From NCBI RefSeq assembly GCF_002160055.1, contig NZ_NFJV01000003.1, positions 62,001-126,000 of the forward strand: 64,000 nt of DNA, read 5' to 3'. This DNA is from Mediterranea sp. An20. GTDB taxonomy: Bacteria > Bacteroidota > Bacteroidia > Bacteroidales > Bacteroidaceae. Shown in pieces: positions 26,094 through 34,580 of the stretch (the stretch's first letter is position 1; each line of letters begins with the position of its first letter). Made by a program: the position numbers and the translations under genes. The notes beneath the pieces are model-generated. The model was not told where the DNA came from, made no database searches, and saw only the letters and a list, made by a program, of their open reading frames with translations.

Positions 26094-26789
26094 TCAATGC
26101 ACGAGTGCGGCCGCACGCCGCCAGCGGTTCATGGCCAGCCGTGCCATCTCCCCGTTGTCGCGGTCCAGCATCCCGGCCGTCACGTTGTTCCACACATCGT
26201 TCAGCGTATAGTACCGTATGCTCAGGTAGAGCAGGTGCAGTTTCCGGCTGAAGGCCGACAGCTTGTCATTCAGCGCCCACAGGGTCTTGCTGCGCTCGGC
26301 TCCTGTCAGCATGTTTTCCGTGCCGCCTTTCGCCACGGCGTCGTTCAGCAGCGAGAATACGGAGACCAGCTCCGTCGCCGTCTCGATATAGAGGTTGTTC
26401 ATGCTCATGCCGGCGATGATGCCCTGCGGGTTGTCCTTGACGGCCTTGCCTAATTTGCCGAGGGTGAGGAATATCCTCACGCCGTCGTTGTACAGGTGCG
26501 TGCAGGCTTTCAGCGAGGAGGCGTAGCCGCTGGCCGTCTTGAGGTAGCTGTTGTATTCCTTCTCCCACTGGTGTATCCGGTTGAACTCCGCAGCGATGCT
26601 GTTCTGCAGCGCAGCCGTCTGGGTCTGTCCCTTTATCTGTTTGTCAATCTGGCCGTTTATAAGCTCGTTCCCTTCGGCAAGGGCCACCCATTCCAGCGGG
26701 TTGGAGGCCGCTATCTGCGCCTGCGCAAGCTGCGGCAGCAGGAATGTGAGCACGGCGGCAAGGCTGATGCTAATGGTTCGTGATTTCAT
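26094..26789 (-). CDS. Exported helical protein, paralogue of the downstream gene
   Basis: 231 residues with a signal peptide (MKSRTISISLAAVLTFLLPQLAQA). The mature helical region includes QIDKQIKGQTQTAALQNSIAAEFNRIHQWEKEYNSYL, similar in style to VirB5/TraI-type transfer proteins of Bacteroidetes. The C-terminal LHLLYLSIRYYTLNDVWNNV...RLAMNRWRRAA aligns with the downstream protein, so the pair arose by duplication. Overlaps the upstream PH-domain gene. Confidence 0.6.
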   Translation of the reverse strand: MKSRTISISLAAVLTFLLPQLAQAQIAASNPLEWVALAEGNELINGQIDKQIKGQTQTAALQNSIAAEFNRIHQWEKEYNSYLKTASGYASSLKACTHLYNDGVRIFLTLGKLGKAVKDNPQGIIAGMSMNNLYIETATELVSVFSLLNDAVAKGGTENMLTGAERSKTLWALNDKLSAFSRKLHLLYLSIRYYTLNDVWNNVTAGMLDRDNGEMARLAMNRWRRAAALVH

Positions 26790-27267
26790 ATATTCCCTTT
26801 TTTCGTTTGTTGTATTCCACCCGGCTCCGGATGAGCGGCACGATGTCGTCTTTCCGCCTCATGCCTGTAAGGTCGAGCCGGGGCGTGTTACGGTCCGTCG
26901 AGAAGATGCGCACCGTCTTCAGTCCGCAGAGCTGCTGCATCAGGCTCTGGTGCTCCTGGAAGTCCACGACACGGTAGAGCTCCATGTAGTCCACCTTGCG
27001 GACAAGCAGCCCTCGTTCGCAGACAAGCTGCTCGCTGCCGATGCGGTAGCGTATCCTGCACAGGCAGAGGAAGCGGTACAGTAGGACAAGCGACAGGCAG
27101 AGGAAGACGGCTACGCCCGCAATGGGAAAGGGCATGTCCTCCAAGCCTCCGTAGATGCCTCCGGCACAGCACACGGCAAGGGCCGGCAGCTCGTCGAGGA
27201 CGAACTGCATCCTGTGCGGTCTCAGCACGAGACTTTCCGGTTGCGATATGTCTGATGCCGTTCTCAT
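26770..27267 (-). CDS. Bacterial PH-domain membrane protein (YdbS-like)
   Basis: 165 residues. Two hydrophobic segments near residues 27-45 (LPALAVCCAGGIYG) and 50-68 (FPIAGVAVFLCLSLVLLYRFL) are followed by a bacterial PH-like domain (YRIGSEQLVCERGLLVRKVDYMELYRVVDFQEHQSLMQQLCGLKTVRIFS), which is the typical bPH2 arrangement. Role in the element unknown. Start overlaps the Toprim gene's stop by 4 bases. Confidence 0.7.
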   Translation of the reverse strand: MRTASDISQPESLVLRPHRMQFVLDELPALAVCCAGGIYGGLEDMPFPIAGVAVFLCLSLVLLYRFLCLCRIRYRIGSEQLVCERGLLVRKVDYMELYRVVDFQEHQSLMQQLCGLKTVRIFSTDRNTPRLDLTGMRRKDDIVPLIRSRVEYNKRKKGIYEITNH

Positions 27268-28652
27268 CGGTGGTAGCCTGTTCTTCGTTCCTGTTCGGTT
27301 TCTTCTTCTCTGGGTCGGTTCTCGCGGGCGGCCGCTTCCTTTCTTATGACTGCCAGCAGCTCGTCGTTCCAGTCCTTGCAGGGGGCTTTCGGCTCTTCCC
27401 GCACGAACCGGGTGTCATCCTTTTCGTCCAGACCGAGAAAATCCCGCAGCCCATTCCGGAAATCCCTGTAATGGCTGTTCATCAGTTTTTCCTGTTCCCG
27501 TATGTCATCGGGATGGCACAGCCCGCTCGACCGCATGGACATGACTTCCTCCCATGCGGCCTCGTACTTGCCATAACTGGACCGCAAGGCGTCAGGCAGC
27601 AGGTCGGTATCGCCGCTGTCAATGCCGCCTCCGGCGGGTATGGAACCGAGGTAGGCTTTCCGCTCCGGCGTGGGCTCTATGCCGGACTTGACCGTCCGGT
27701 GGATCTCTTTTTTGAGATTGTCGGTGAACTCCCGGCCCGCCGTATCGGTGTCGAAACAGATATGCTGCCGGGCGGAACGGGAACAGGCGATTACGCCTCG
27801 CATCTGCTCCACGGTCGGTGTCCCGCCGGTGGAGACGAATACGGCCTTCCACAAGTCCCTGTTGTCCTTCTGGTGCAGCTGGTAGTAGGACATGGCGTCA
27901 TAGCCGCTTTCGAACCAGAATACATGGGTGGCATCTCTCAGGGCTGTCCCGGCAGGACTGCCGATCCACAGCCCCGCACTCGAATTGCTTCCCTCGGCCT
28001 TGCCCTTGTAGCTGCCGCTCCCGTCCATCCGGGCACGGCCGCGTTCCTCGAATCCGACAATCTTGTCCGTGTCCCTGGGCAGGCGGAGCGGAAAGGCAAG
28101 GTTGGTGTAGCTCAGGCCGTCCGGCCGGTGCCGGGTCGCCAGACAGAAATCCCGGTGAAAGGCATATTGGGTGTACAGGTCGATGCCCCGGTGCTTGAAG
28201 AAAAAGTAGAATTTCTTCTGTGTCTCCCTGTCCTGCGGGTCGAACCGGTGGATGTCATAGTCCTCTATGTTGAAGGGCCTGGTGTCCCGCCTGGGTTGTA
28301 TGATGCGTGTCTCCCTGTCAGGGATGGGATGGTTCAGCAGCCGGTTGCACACGAGGTTCACCAGCCGGTCGCCGGACATGCCCGCCCGGTATTCCGCAAA
28401 GAACTGCGGATGTTCCTTGATGAAGGAGATGATGTTGTACAGTCTCAGGAGGGGCGGCTGGAAGCAGCACTGGCCTTTGGGCGTGACGAGGAACTTGTCG
28501 CCGCGCACACGCCGGCCGTCGCTGTCTGTCCGGACGTATGACAGATAACGCAGGCCGTCCCGCCTGTTCAGCCGGTAGCCCGCGTCGATGAGCACGTCCT
28601 GTATGGTCAGGCGTTGCAGAAAGTCATCGTATGTCAGTTCGTTTTCGTTCAT
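27264..28652 (-). CDS. Toprim-domain primase-like protein (DUF3991-type)
   Basis: 462 residues. The N-terminal about 60 residues form a zinc-ribbon-like segment without clear cysteines (GLRYLSYVRTDSDGRRVRGDKFLV), followed by a linker and a Toprim fold at about residues 230-330: the conserved glutamate in FWFESGYDAMSYYQLH and the DxD in ICFDTDTAGREFTDNL. Proteins of this kind on Bacteroidales conjugative elements are thought to prime second-strand synthesis in the recipient. It overlaps the PH gene and lies 4 bases after the next upstream gene. Confidence 0.75.
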   Translation of the reverse strand: MNENELTYDDFLQRLTIQDVLIDAGYRLNRRDGLRYLSYVRTDSDGRRVRGDKFLVTPKGQCCFQPPLLRLYNIISFIKEHPQFFAEYRAGMSGDRLVNLVCNRLLNHPIPDRETRIIQPRRDTRPFNIEDYDIHRFDPQDRETQKKFYFFFKHRGIDLYTQYAFHRDFCLATRHRPDGLSYTNLAFPLRLPRDTDKIVGFEERGRARMDGSGSYKGKAEGSNSSAGLWIGSPAGTALRDATHVFWFESGYDAMSYYQLHQKDNRDLWKAVFVSTGGTPTVEQMRGVIACSRSARQHICFDTDTAGREFTDNLKKEIHRTVKSGIEPTPERKAYLGSIPAGGGIDSGDTDLLPDALRSSYGKYEAAWEEVMSMRSSGLCHPDDIREQEKLMNSHYRDFRNGLRDFLGLDEKDDTRFVREEPKAPCKDWNDELLAVIRKEAAARENRPREEETEQERRTGYHR

Positions 28653-28656
28653 AGGC

Positions 28657-30219
28657 CTACCTCCCCATACGCATGTCGCTTATCTCCCGGTTCATCTCGG
28701 CCTCGAAGTTGCGTATCGCCACATCACGCGGCGTGTCCACTCCGGGCTTGAAATAAGGTCTGGGAGGACCGCCGAACCGTTCGCCGTAGAACTCCGGCGC
28801 ATGGTGGCAGTGGTTCATCCCGTGCACGACGCCGGCCGTGACGACGGCTCCGGCTGTCAGGGCGGCGAATATCTTCACGCCGAGACTCTTCCGGGCTTCG
28901 GGACGCATCTTCATGTCCACCTCGCTGAATATCTTCGAGAAGAGCTTCATGCGGTGGAAGTCATCAATGGCGAGGAACTTGTCATAGTCCTTCTGGCTGA
29001 TCTCGTGGCTGACGGTCTGCCCGTCGATGACGGCGGTCATCCTGTACTTGCCCTCGGTCTCTGCCGGATGGACGGCGATTTCGCTTACTTCCACCTCGCG
29101 TCCGTGCCGTTCTTCCCGGTACCAGCCCCGGTTCTCGCTGAGATAATAGAGGTCCCTGCCGTCGATGACGGCGCCTTCGGCCATCTGTCCTATAGGGTTG
29201 CCTTGCTGCTGACCCTCAAAGAGCTGCTGCTCCTGTTGCTGCTGCCGGGCAAGGTCTTCCTCCACCTCCGGGTGCAGGCCGATGCCGATGCGCCGGTCGC
29301 TGTCCAGGGCTTCCATCGTCACCTTGTCCCGGTAGTCCGCTGCGATGATGTTGTTGATAAGCCCGATGCGTTCCTCTACCGGGTGTTCCTCGATGGAGTT
29401 GGAGGTCAGCGCCGCCGTCTCTTCCGCCGTCAGGTCATAGACGAAATCGGCCGCCACGGACTCCGACTGCACGGTCAGCGTCCGCTGCTCCGCGTCCACG
29501 ATAAGGCCGTGCGAGGACAGGCATTCCTGCCACTTCTCGTTGGAGAAGTACACGGGGGAGCTGACCAGTTCCTTGTAGGGCTTGGCCGGCTCGCTGCTCC
29601 GCTCACGGGCGACAAGCGGGGTGATGACGCTCTGCAGGTTCTGCAGGACATCCGCAGGTTGCGCCGCAATCTCCCTTTGACCGCCTTTATAATAGAATCC
29701 GTAGCCGCCGGACTGGAGTTCGCCCGGCTTCATCCGTCCGTCCCAGCGTTCGGCGACGACGGGACCGGGATAGAACAGCTGGCCGCCGACCCTGCGCAGG
29801 TGGAAGCCCCACTGCTGGCGGGGTGTCCACCCGAGAAACGGGGGCGGCAGCCCCATCCGGCCGGTGCGCCCGTATTCGCCGATGCCGATGCGGTATCCGT
29901 GAAGCCCCATAGCGACACGGCCGTTGGCGTTCCGCGCGTGGACGAAATCTTTGGGCAGGAAGAAGTCCTTGCCGACAATGCTGGTAAACACGTTGTAGGC
30001 CTTCTTGTTGGCCGTGTTCGTTCCCCAGTCGGTCAGCGCCAGCATCTGCCGCTCCGTGATGGGATAGGCAAGCAGGGGTGAGTCATGCCCCTGCACGACC
30101 AGGCTGTAGCCTGCGCCGTCAGGCACGATATGGGCCTGCATGCCGTTGCGCATCAGGATGTCGCGCATCTCCGGCTGCAGGTCCATCGCCCGTGGGTTGG
30201 TGTTCTTTCGTATCGCCAT
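28657..30219 (-). CDS. Large transfer-operon protein with C-terminal membrane segment
   Basis: 520 residues starting MAIRKNTNPRAMDLQPEMRDILMRNGMQ; the frame is open upstream but the preceding residues overlap the 74-residue gene and look random. The first 250 residues include alpha/beta segments such as GYSLVVQGHDSPLLAYPITERQMLALTDWG. Residues about 395-420 contain a long Gln/Glu tract. A hydrophobic stretch near residue 450 (VKIFAALTAGAVVTAGVVHG) suggests a membrane anchor. I recognise no defined domain beyond a general resemblance to Bacteroidales DUF3945/DUF4099-type proteins. Confidence 0.6.
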   Translation of the reverse strand: MAIRKNTNPRAMDLQPEMRDILMRNGMQAHIVPDGAGYSLVVQGHDSPLLAYPITERQMLALTDWGTNTANKKAYNVFTSIVGKDFFLPKDFVHARNANGRVAMGLHGYRIGIGEYGRTGRMGLPPPFLGWTPRQQWGFHLRRVGGQLFYPGPVVAERWDGRMKPGELQSGGYGFYYKGGQREIAAQPADVLQNLQSVITPLVARERSSEPAKPYKELVSSPVYFSNEKWQECLSSHGLIVDAEQRTLTVQSESVAADFVYDLTAEETAALTSNSIEEHPVEERIGLINNIIAADYRDKVTMEALDSDRRIGIGLHPEVEEDLARQQQQEQQLFEGQQQGNPIGQMAEGAVIDGRDLYYLSENRGWYREERHGREVEVSEIAVHPAETEGKYRMTAVIDGQTVSHEISQKDYDKFLAIDDFHRMKLFSKIFSEVDMKMRPEARKSLGVKIFAALTAGAVVTAGVVHGMNHCHHAPEFYGERFGGPPRPYFKPGVDTPRDVAIRNFEAEMNREISDMRMGR

Positions 30220-30250
30220 TGTCTGAAAGTTTGGATTGTCTGTGATTGGT

Positions 30251-30475
30251 TTATGCGTCTCCGGATTCGAGGGCCGCCTCCAGCTCCCGGTCCTTGAAAT
30301 GGACGAACGACTCTGCGGACGCGTCTCCGACCAGAAGGCCGTTCTCCCTGCAATAGCGGAGGTATTCCTCCTGCCATTCCGCAGAGTGATGGTTGACATA
30401 ATCGAGCCAGCCGTACTCGCCGCTCTCCATTTTCTCTATGAGGATTTCCTCCGGATAATAGGTATTCCGTTCCAT
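30251..30475 (-). CDS. Small acidic protein
   Basis: 74 residues, acidic (EKMESGEYGWLDYVNHHSAEWQEEYLRYCRENGLLVGDASAESF). No membrane segment. Position between two operon genes with 20-31 base gaps, in the same direction, supports a real gene. Function unknown. Confidence 0.6.
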   Translation of the reverse strand: MERNTYYPEEILIEKMESGEYGWLDYVNHHSAEWQEEYLRYCRENGLLVGDASAESFVHFKDRELEAALESGDA

Positions 30476-30495
30476 TGCCGTTCCGGTTCTGAGGG

Positions 30496-31254
30496 TTATT
30501 TATGAAGCGCAGCGGCACGGTTGCGCTCGGCGCTTTTCTTCTGCTCGTTCCACAGCTCCTCGGTATAGTCGTCCTCGGAGACATAATTGAGGTTGCCGTC
30601 ATCGTCCATGACCCAGCAGCCGTAGCAGCCGAAAGTGTATTTGTCCCATTCGCGCCTGGACTGCTCGCGCCATCTCTCCCCGTCGCCGTGGCAGAAGCGG
30701 ATGCCTGTCCGTGCATTGAGGTCGATGCCCACGGTGACAGGCTCGTCATCCACGACGATGGTCAGCGGCTCCCCGTGCTGCAGGCTGTTGACCTCCGCCG
30801 TGCCGAGGCGAAGCTCCTCTGCGGCCACCTGAAGGTTGCGCCCGATGATGGGTGTGGGCACGGAAAGCACCTGGTTCGTCTCCGGGTCTATCTGCACGAA
30901 TGCCTTACTGCGGCGTCCGTCGGATGTCTCCACGTCCACGATGACGGCCTTGCCCTCAAGCAGCTGTTTCTGCTGCGCCTCGCCGTATTTCTCCAGCGGG
31001 GAGGTTTTCAGTACCGGATAGAACACCACGTCCGCCCGGCCGTCGTCCCTGCGGATGAAGGCGATGCGTGTGCGGCTTTCAAAGGTCTCGCCGTTCTCGC
31101 CGGTCACACGGACAGGAAGCACGGGCGAATGCCTGCCCTGACAGATGTCTTCCAGGACGAACATGGGAAGATCCTCTATCATTTCCTGCGTGAGCCCGAA
31201 CCGGGCAAGCGTTCCGAACGGAAGTTCGGTCAAATCAAATCGTACTTGTTTCAT
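30496..31254 (-). CDS. DUF4099/DUF3945-type protein, first gene of the large minus operon
   Basis: 252 residues. The N terminus (FDLTELPFGTLARFGLTQEMIEDLPMFVLEDICQGRHSPVLPVRV) has the alternating pattern of Bacteroidales DUF4099 regions; the middle contains TRIAFIRRDDGRADVVFYPVLK and IVDVETSDGRRSKAFVQIDPETNQ, resembling DUF3945 repeats. Biochemical role unknown. It is the first gene after the promoter at 31286 and therefore likely the lead gene of about 15 cotranscribed genes down to 15331. Confidence 0.6.
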   Translation of the reverse strand: MKQVRFDLTELPFGTLARFGLTQEMIEDLPMFVLEDICQGRHSPVLPVRVTGENGETFESRTRIAFIRRDDGRADVVFYPVLKTSPLEKYGEAQQKQLLEGKAVIVDVETSDGRRSKAFVQIDPETNQVLSVPTPIIGRNLQVAAEELRLGTAEVNSLQHGEPLTIVVDDEPVTVGIDLNARTGIRFCHGDGERWREQSRREWDKYTFGCYGCWVMDDDGNLNYVSEDDYTEELWNEQKKSAERNRAAALHK

Positions 31255-31260
31255 ATTCTA

Positions 31261-31418
31261 AAATCAAACTATAAATCATACTCTGCAAAGATAGGTTGAT
31301 TTTATCGTGTCAGGCAAGTATGTAGTAATATAAAGATTTAGAATATAGTATTTTTTATGATTAGAATATGATTTTACCGCAAAAATCATATTCTGAACAG
31401 TTAAATAATCATATTATG
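31261..31418. repeat. AAATCATA-type repeat cluster B (candidate operator sites)
   Basis: Direct copies AAATCATACTCTG at 31273-31285 and AAATCATATTCTG at 31383-31395, an inverted copy AGAATATGATTT at 31363-31374, and weaker copies at 31261 and 31405. The first touches the -7 element of the large minus operon. The 13-mer at 31273 is identical to that at 3392 near the pseudo-recombinase gene. Confidence 0.6.
31286..31318 (-). promoter_or_regulatory. Promoter of the large minus-strand transfer operon
   Basis: Minus strand: CTTG, 21 bp, then TATCTTTG (31286-31293), a good Bacteroidetes promoter, 32 bases before the first gene's ATG. The repeat AAATCATACTCTG lies directly between -7 and the start codon. 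Confidence 0.65.
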
Positions 31419-31463
31419 ACAAGAAACGATGTCCGATTTTTCTCAGGGGGTGGCGGGGCTTGC

Positions 31464-31471
31464 TATCTTTG
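31464..31471 (+). promoter_or_regulatory. -7 element giving a nearly leaderless transcript
   Basis: TATCTTTG ends only 4 bases before the ATG at 31476, so transcription would begin at or next to the start codon. A T-rich -33 region lies about 21 bp upstream. Confidence 0.5.
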
Positions 31472-31475
31472 CCGC

Positions 31476-32141
31476 ATGAAAAAAATGATAATGATTGCCA
31501 CAGGTGCCGTCCTTGTCTCGGCACCGCTTTTCGCACAGTTTATGACTGTCGCATCCGGCATCCCGGCCGCCGTGCCGGAAGCCGTGCAGATAACCAACCT
31601 TGGCATGGGAGAACGCCCCGGAATGCCTGTCTGGAAAGATGGAGAAACCACGGAAGAAAACGCACCGGCTTCACCCGATGCGGCAAGGGAGAAATGGGTG
31701 CGGCGCTACCTGAGCGTGTGCTACCCGCTCCGTAGGATGAAAGTCAACTCGCCATACGGGTACAGGACGGACCCGATTACCGGAAAGAGGAGGTTCCACA
31801 ACGGCATAGACCTGCACGCGCGGGGCGACGAAGCCTTGGCCATGATGGAGGGCACGGTGCTCAAGGTCGGACAGGACAGGGCTTCGGGGAAATATGTGGT
31901 GCTGCGGCACGGCGAGTTCACCGTCAGCTACTGCCACCTTTCACGGATTCTGGTCGGCAAGGGAAAGGCCGTCCGTCCGGGGGATGCGGTCGGCATCACC
32001 GGCTCCACGGGACGCAGCACCGGAGAGCACCTGCACATCACCTGCAGGCGCAACGGAAAAACCGTGGATCCGGCGGAGATTTTCGATTACATCAAGGCCA
32101 CGAAGGAGAAATGCGTGGCGGCGTTGGCGGGAATGCCGTAG
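31476..32141 (+). CDS. Exported M23 family metallopeptidase
   Basis: 221 residues with an N-terminal signal peptide (MKKMIMIATGAVLVSAPLFAQ). The M23 domain at about residues 90-200 has intact motifs: NSPYGYRTDPITGKRRFHNGIDLHA (HxxxD) and TGEHLHITC (HxH), with the usual VVLRHGEFTVSYCHLSRILV between. It should cut peptidoglycan cross-links in the periplasm. The start at 31476 is preferred to in-frame ATGs at 31368 and 31416 because of the signal peptide and promoter. It is divergent from the large transfer operon and converges on the phosphoribosyltransferase-like gene. Confidence 0.85.
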   Translation: MKKMIMIATGAVLVSAPLFAQFMTVASGIPAAVPEAVQITNLGMGERPGMPVWKDGETTEENAPASPDAAREKWVRRYLSVCYPLRRMKVNSPYGYRTDPITGKRRFHNGIDLHARGDEALAMMEGTVLKVGQDRASGKYVVLRHGEFTVSYCHLSRILVGKGKAVRPGDAVGITGSTGRSTGEHLHITCRRNGKTVDPAEIFDYIKATKEKCVAALAGMP

Positions 32142-32144
32142 GAC

Positions 32145-32975
32145 TTATGCCTCGTGCGTGATGGCGTGGACAATATGTCCGCCCCACACATGGGCTTTTA
32201 TCAGGAACAGCGGCGGAACCGTGACGGTCTTTCCATAGAAGATGGCGGCCACCACCTCGCCGCCGCACCGTTCTATCTCTTCCTTGTAGTCGGTAAGGCT
32301 CTGGCCGCTCGTGAACACGTCGTCCACGATGATGATTCTTTTTCCCCTGATGTCTCCTGTGATGCTGTAGTTCCTTTCAAGGATGCGCTCGCTGCCCTTG
32401 CACTCGTGCAGGCTCTCGCGTTCACTGTGCACATCGACATCCTGCAGCCCCGAGGTGAGTTCCTTCCGGTGGGTCGTGATGTACCAGTCAAGCCGCTTGA
32501 ACCGCCGGCCGTACTTTATCCAGTTGCTGCACGGCATGAACATGACATGACAGGAAGCGGTGTCCACCGGCAGGGCGGCCAGGCAAGCCTTGAAGAAGTC
32601 GATGCCGTTATTCTCTCCCTCCTTGAAGGCATAGAGGGAGCGGCAGAACACGCGCTGTTCCTCGCTGAGCAGCCTTTTGTACCGCGACGGATAATAATGG
32701 CCGTAGAATGTCACGCTGATGCCCCGGAAACGGAAAGGCTTGAGCGGATGCCTGTCCTCGTAAAAGTCGGGATGGGCGAAGCAGAACATACGGCAGGCGT
32801 CCCTGTGCCCGGCCAGCACAGCCAGACGGCAGTGGCGGTCACGCTCCTCGGCTTTGTCGGCGAGCAGAGCGGCGGCAAAAGCGGCTTCCCCGGCTTTCTT
32901 CCGCCAGTAACCGGCCAGACAGGACAAGCCTATTGCTATGCCGATCAGTATCAGAAACACCAGTCTCGGTTCCAT
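32145..32975 (-). CDS. Phosphoribosyltransferase-like protein with N-terminal membrane anchor
   Basis: 276 residues. Residues 1-25 (MEPRLVFLILIGIAIGLSCLAGY) form a membrane segment. The C-terminal third is a type I phosphoribosyltransferase fold with the PRPP motif IIIVDDVFTSGQS and a hood segment like ComF proteins (VMFMPCSNWIKYGRRFKRLDW). The cellular substrate is unknown. It is coupled (TAATG overlap) to the next upstream gene at the left end of the immunity array. Two truncated copies of its N terminus occur inside the array (35446-35532, 37815-37901), so this gene or a relative once stood beside the array promoter. Confidence 0.7.
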   Translation of the reverse strand: MEPRLVFLILIGIAIGLSCLAGYWRKKAGEAAFAAALLADKAEERDRHCRLAVLAGHRDACRMFCFAHPDFYEDRHPLKPFRFRGISVTFYGHYYPSRYKRLLSEEQRVFCRSLYAFKEGENNGIDFFKACLAALPVDTASCHVMFMPCSNWIKYGRRFKRLDWYITTHRKELTSGLQDVDVHSERESLHECKGSERILERNYSITGDIRGKRIIIVDDVFTSGQSLTDYKEEIERCGGEVVAAIFYGKTVTVPPLFLIKAHVWGGHIVHAITHEA

Positions 32976-33454
32976 TATAATTTTTCTGGTTTCACAAAAT
33001 AAAGAACGTATTGTTCTAACTTGTCTGAAATATAACTCACATCTGGGTTTTTAATGTCTGTCACGAAGATAAATCCAAAATCATCGTGCCCGATCATTAT
33101 AACCCTTAAATCAGGTATAAACAAATTGACTGCGCATTTCTCTGTCAGGTCTATAACCAATTTAGTTGTGATTTCTGAAACCTCGGTAATTGTGTCCGTC
33201 CTTTTGTCGTTTGCATATATCGAGTGGGAACATTGCAAATCCTTCAAGAAAGACTTAAATTGACCTCTAAAGCGTTTTCTTGTCGCATTATCTACACCGA
33301 ACACGTTCTCTACTAATTCTTCATACGTCATAAAGAATTTAGGAAATACAGTGCATCTGCACACAGACAGAGAAGGGTCTTTATCTAATTTGCAAACATC
33401 AATATGTGATGTCAAATGGAAAGTATAATATTTGTCCAGCTCTTTCAATTTCAT
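32975..33454 (-). CDS. Hypothetical protein, left end of immunity array
   Basis: 159 residues, cytoplasmic, mixed alpha/beta (KLVIDLTEKCAVNLFIPDLRVIMIGHDDFGFIFVTDI). No family recognised. Preceded by the array-type repeat R1, so it looks like a cassette gene; its stop overlaps the start of the phosphoribosyltransferase-like gene. Confidence 0.6.
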   Translation of the reverse strand: MKLKELDKYYTFHLTSHIDVCKLDKDPSLSVCRCTVFPKFFMTYEELVENVFGVDNATRKRFRGQFKSFLKDLQCSHSIYANDKRTDTITEVSEITTKLVIDLTEKCAVNLFIPDLRVIMIGHDDFGFIFVTDIKNPDVSYISDKLEQYVLYFVKPEKL

Positions 33455-33463
33455 AATATGGAT

Positions 33464-33516
33464 AATGTTTGGTGGCTAACCAACCTTTTCAGGGGAAGTT
33501 AAACCGCTTGTTATAA
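33464..33516 (-). repeat. Cassette repeat R1 (attC-like hairpin)
   Basis: Minus strand begins TTATAACAAGCGG and ends CACCAAACATT, with a central hairpin (AACTTCCCCT GAAA AGGTTGGTT, mismatched). Lies between the stop of the gene at 33525 and the start at 33454. Confidence 0.7.
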
Positions 33517-33524
33517 GCTGTTTC

Positions 33525-34490
33525 TTATTCATTTGTTTTTCTATATGGGCCAAATTTGATTTTCTTAATAACCGAATTAGGCAATGTTGAATTTGATAAA
33601 AATAAGACATCAAGAATCTTATCTTTATGCTTACAATAACTATCAAGTTCTGACATGACTATATCAGGACTTGATATTATAAATAAGCTATAATTATAAA
33701 CAAATGCCTTTTTCATAAAAGTAACTTTACCTTCCACACTATTATCCAAATACGCATAGAATAGAGCCCTGTTATTCTGATACAATTCGATGAAGTCGGC
33801 AGGATGAAAATAATAATACGAATAGATATCCTTTTGAGGATGATAAGGCATAAATAATTTCTTGCCTACCATATATGAATATGCCGTTTTCAGTATGCTA
33901 TTTATGTTGTCAATCATAGCACTCTTGTCCGTTTCGTTTTCTTCTTTCTCTACATTAAAGAATTTAAATAGAATATCCTCAATATTATCCCCATTGTATG
34001 TGATACAATTTTTTGATAGTTTTATGTGCCGACTAAACTCCCAAGAATATGGTGAAGAGAAAAGAAACGATTGGAAAAGTTTATTTCTATAATGCGCCTT
34101 GTCTTTCAAGTTAGACCGATTCACGTTAATAATATTCAGATACGAATAAAGCTTTGTAAATTCATTATCAGATGAATTTGAATGAACACGGTCAAATATC
34201 AAAGTCTGTAAGCATTGTGCAAATCCCCAAATCGCCAGATAATCCCAATACATAGACTCTGAATCTTCGTAACACCTACTAATTAGTGTATTCACCTTCT
34301 CCCCATATTCAAACAAATAGAAGCTGGGGCATATTTGAAATAGATTTCTGAATTGCTTATCAGACAATCTGAACCGGTCATTTCGACTATCCGTTCTTTG
34401 AAAGATTGCCGTCAGAACTGCCAAGTCTATATTGTTATGGCAATTATATGATGCATTTTCAGAAATACCTGTTATTATATTTGGTTTCAT
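33525..34490 (-). CDS. Hypothetical cassette protein
   Basis: 321 residues, helical, AT-rich gene (MKPNIITGISENASYNCHNNIDLAVLTAIFQRTDS). No signal peptide or membrane segment; no family recognised. Flanked by repeats R1 and R2, so it is a full cassette of the array. By position it may be an immunity protein against an unknown toxin. Confidence 0.6.
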   Translation of the reverse strand: MKPNIITGISENASYNCHNNIDLAVLTAIFQRTDSRNDRFRLSDKQFRNLFQICPSFYLFEYGEKVNTLISRCYEDSESMYWDYLAIWGFAQCLQTLIFDRVHSNSSDNEFTKLYSYLNIINVNRSNLKDKAHYRNKLFQSFLFSSPYSWEFSRHIKLSKNCITYNGDNIEDILFKFFNVEKEENETDKSAMIDNINSILKTAYSYMVGKKLFMPYHPQKDIYSYYYFHPADFIELYQNNRALFYAYLDNSVEGKVTFMKKAFVYNYSLFIISSPDIVMSELDSYCKHKDKILDVLFLSNSTLPNSVIKKIKFGPYRKTNE

Positions 34491-34504
34491 TATTTTCTGC
34501 TTAT

Positions 34505-34556
34505 AATGTTTGGTTACTAACCGACCTTTCAGCGAGGTTTAGGCGTATGTTATCAC
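34505..34556 (-). repeat. Cassette repeat R2
   Basis: Minus strand GATAACATACGCC...ACCAAACATT, with hairpin arms AACC and GGTT around TCGCTGAAAGGTC. Same end sequences as the other array repeats. Confidence 0.65.
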
Positions 34557-34580
34557 ACTGATTATTCTCTATAATACCAA

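Noticed and set aside
28588..30081. Plus-strand open frame of 497 codons
   Set aside because: Antisense shadow of the operon gene at 28657-30219, without domain or promoter.
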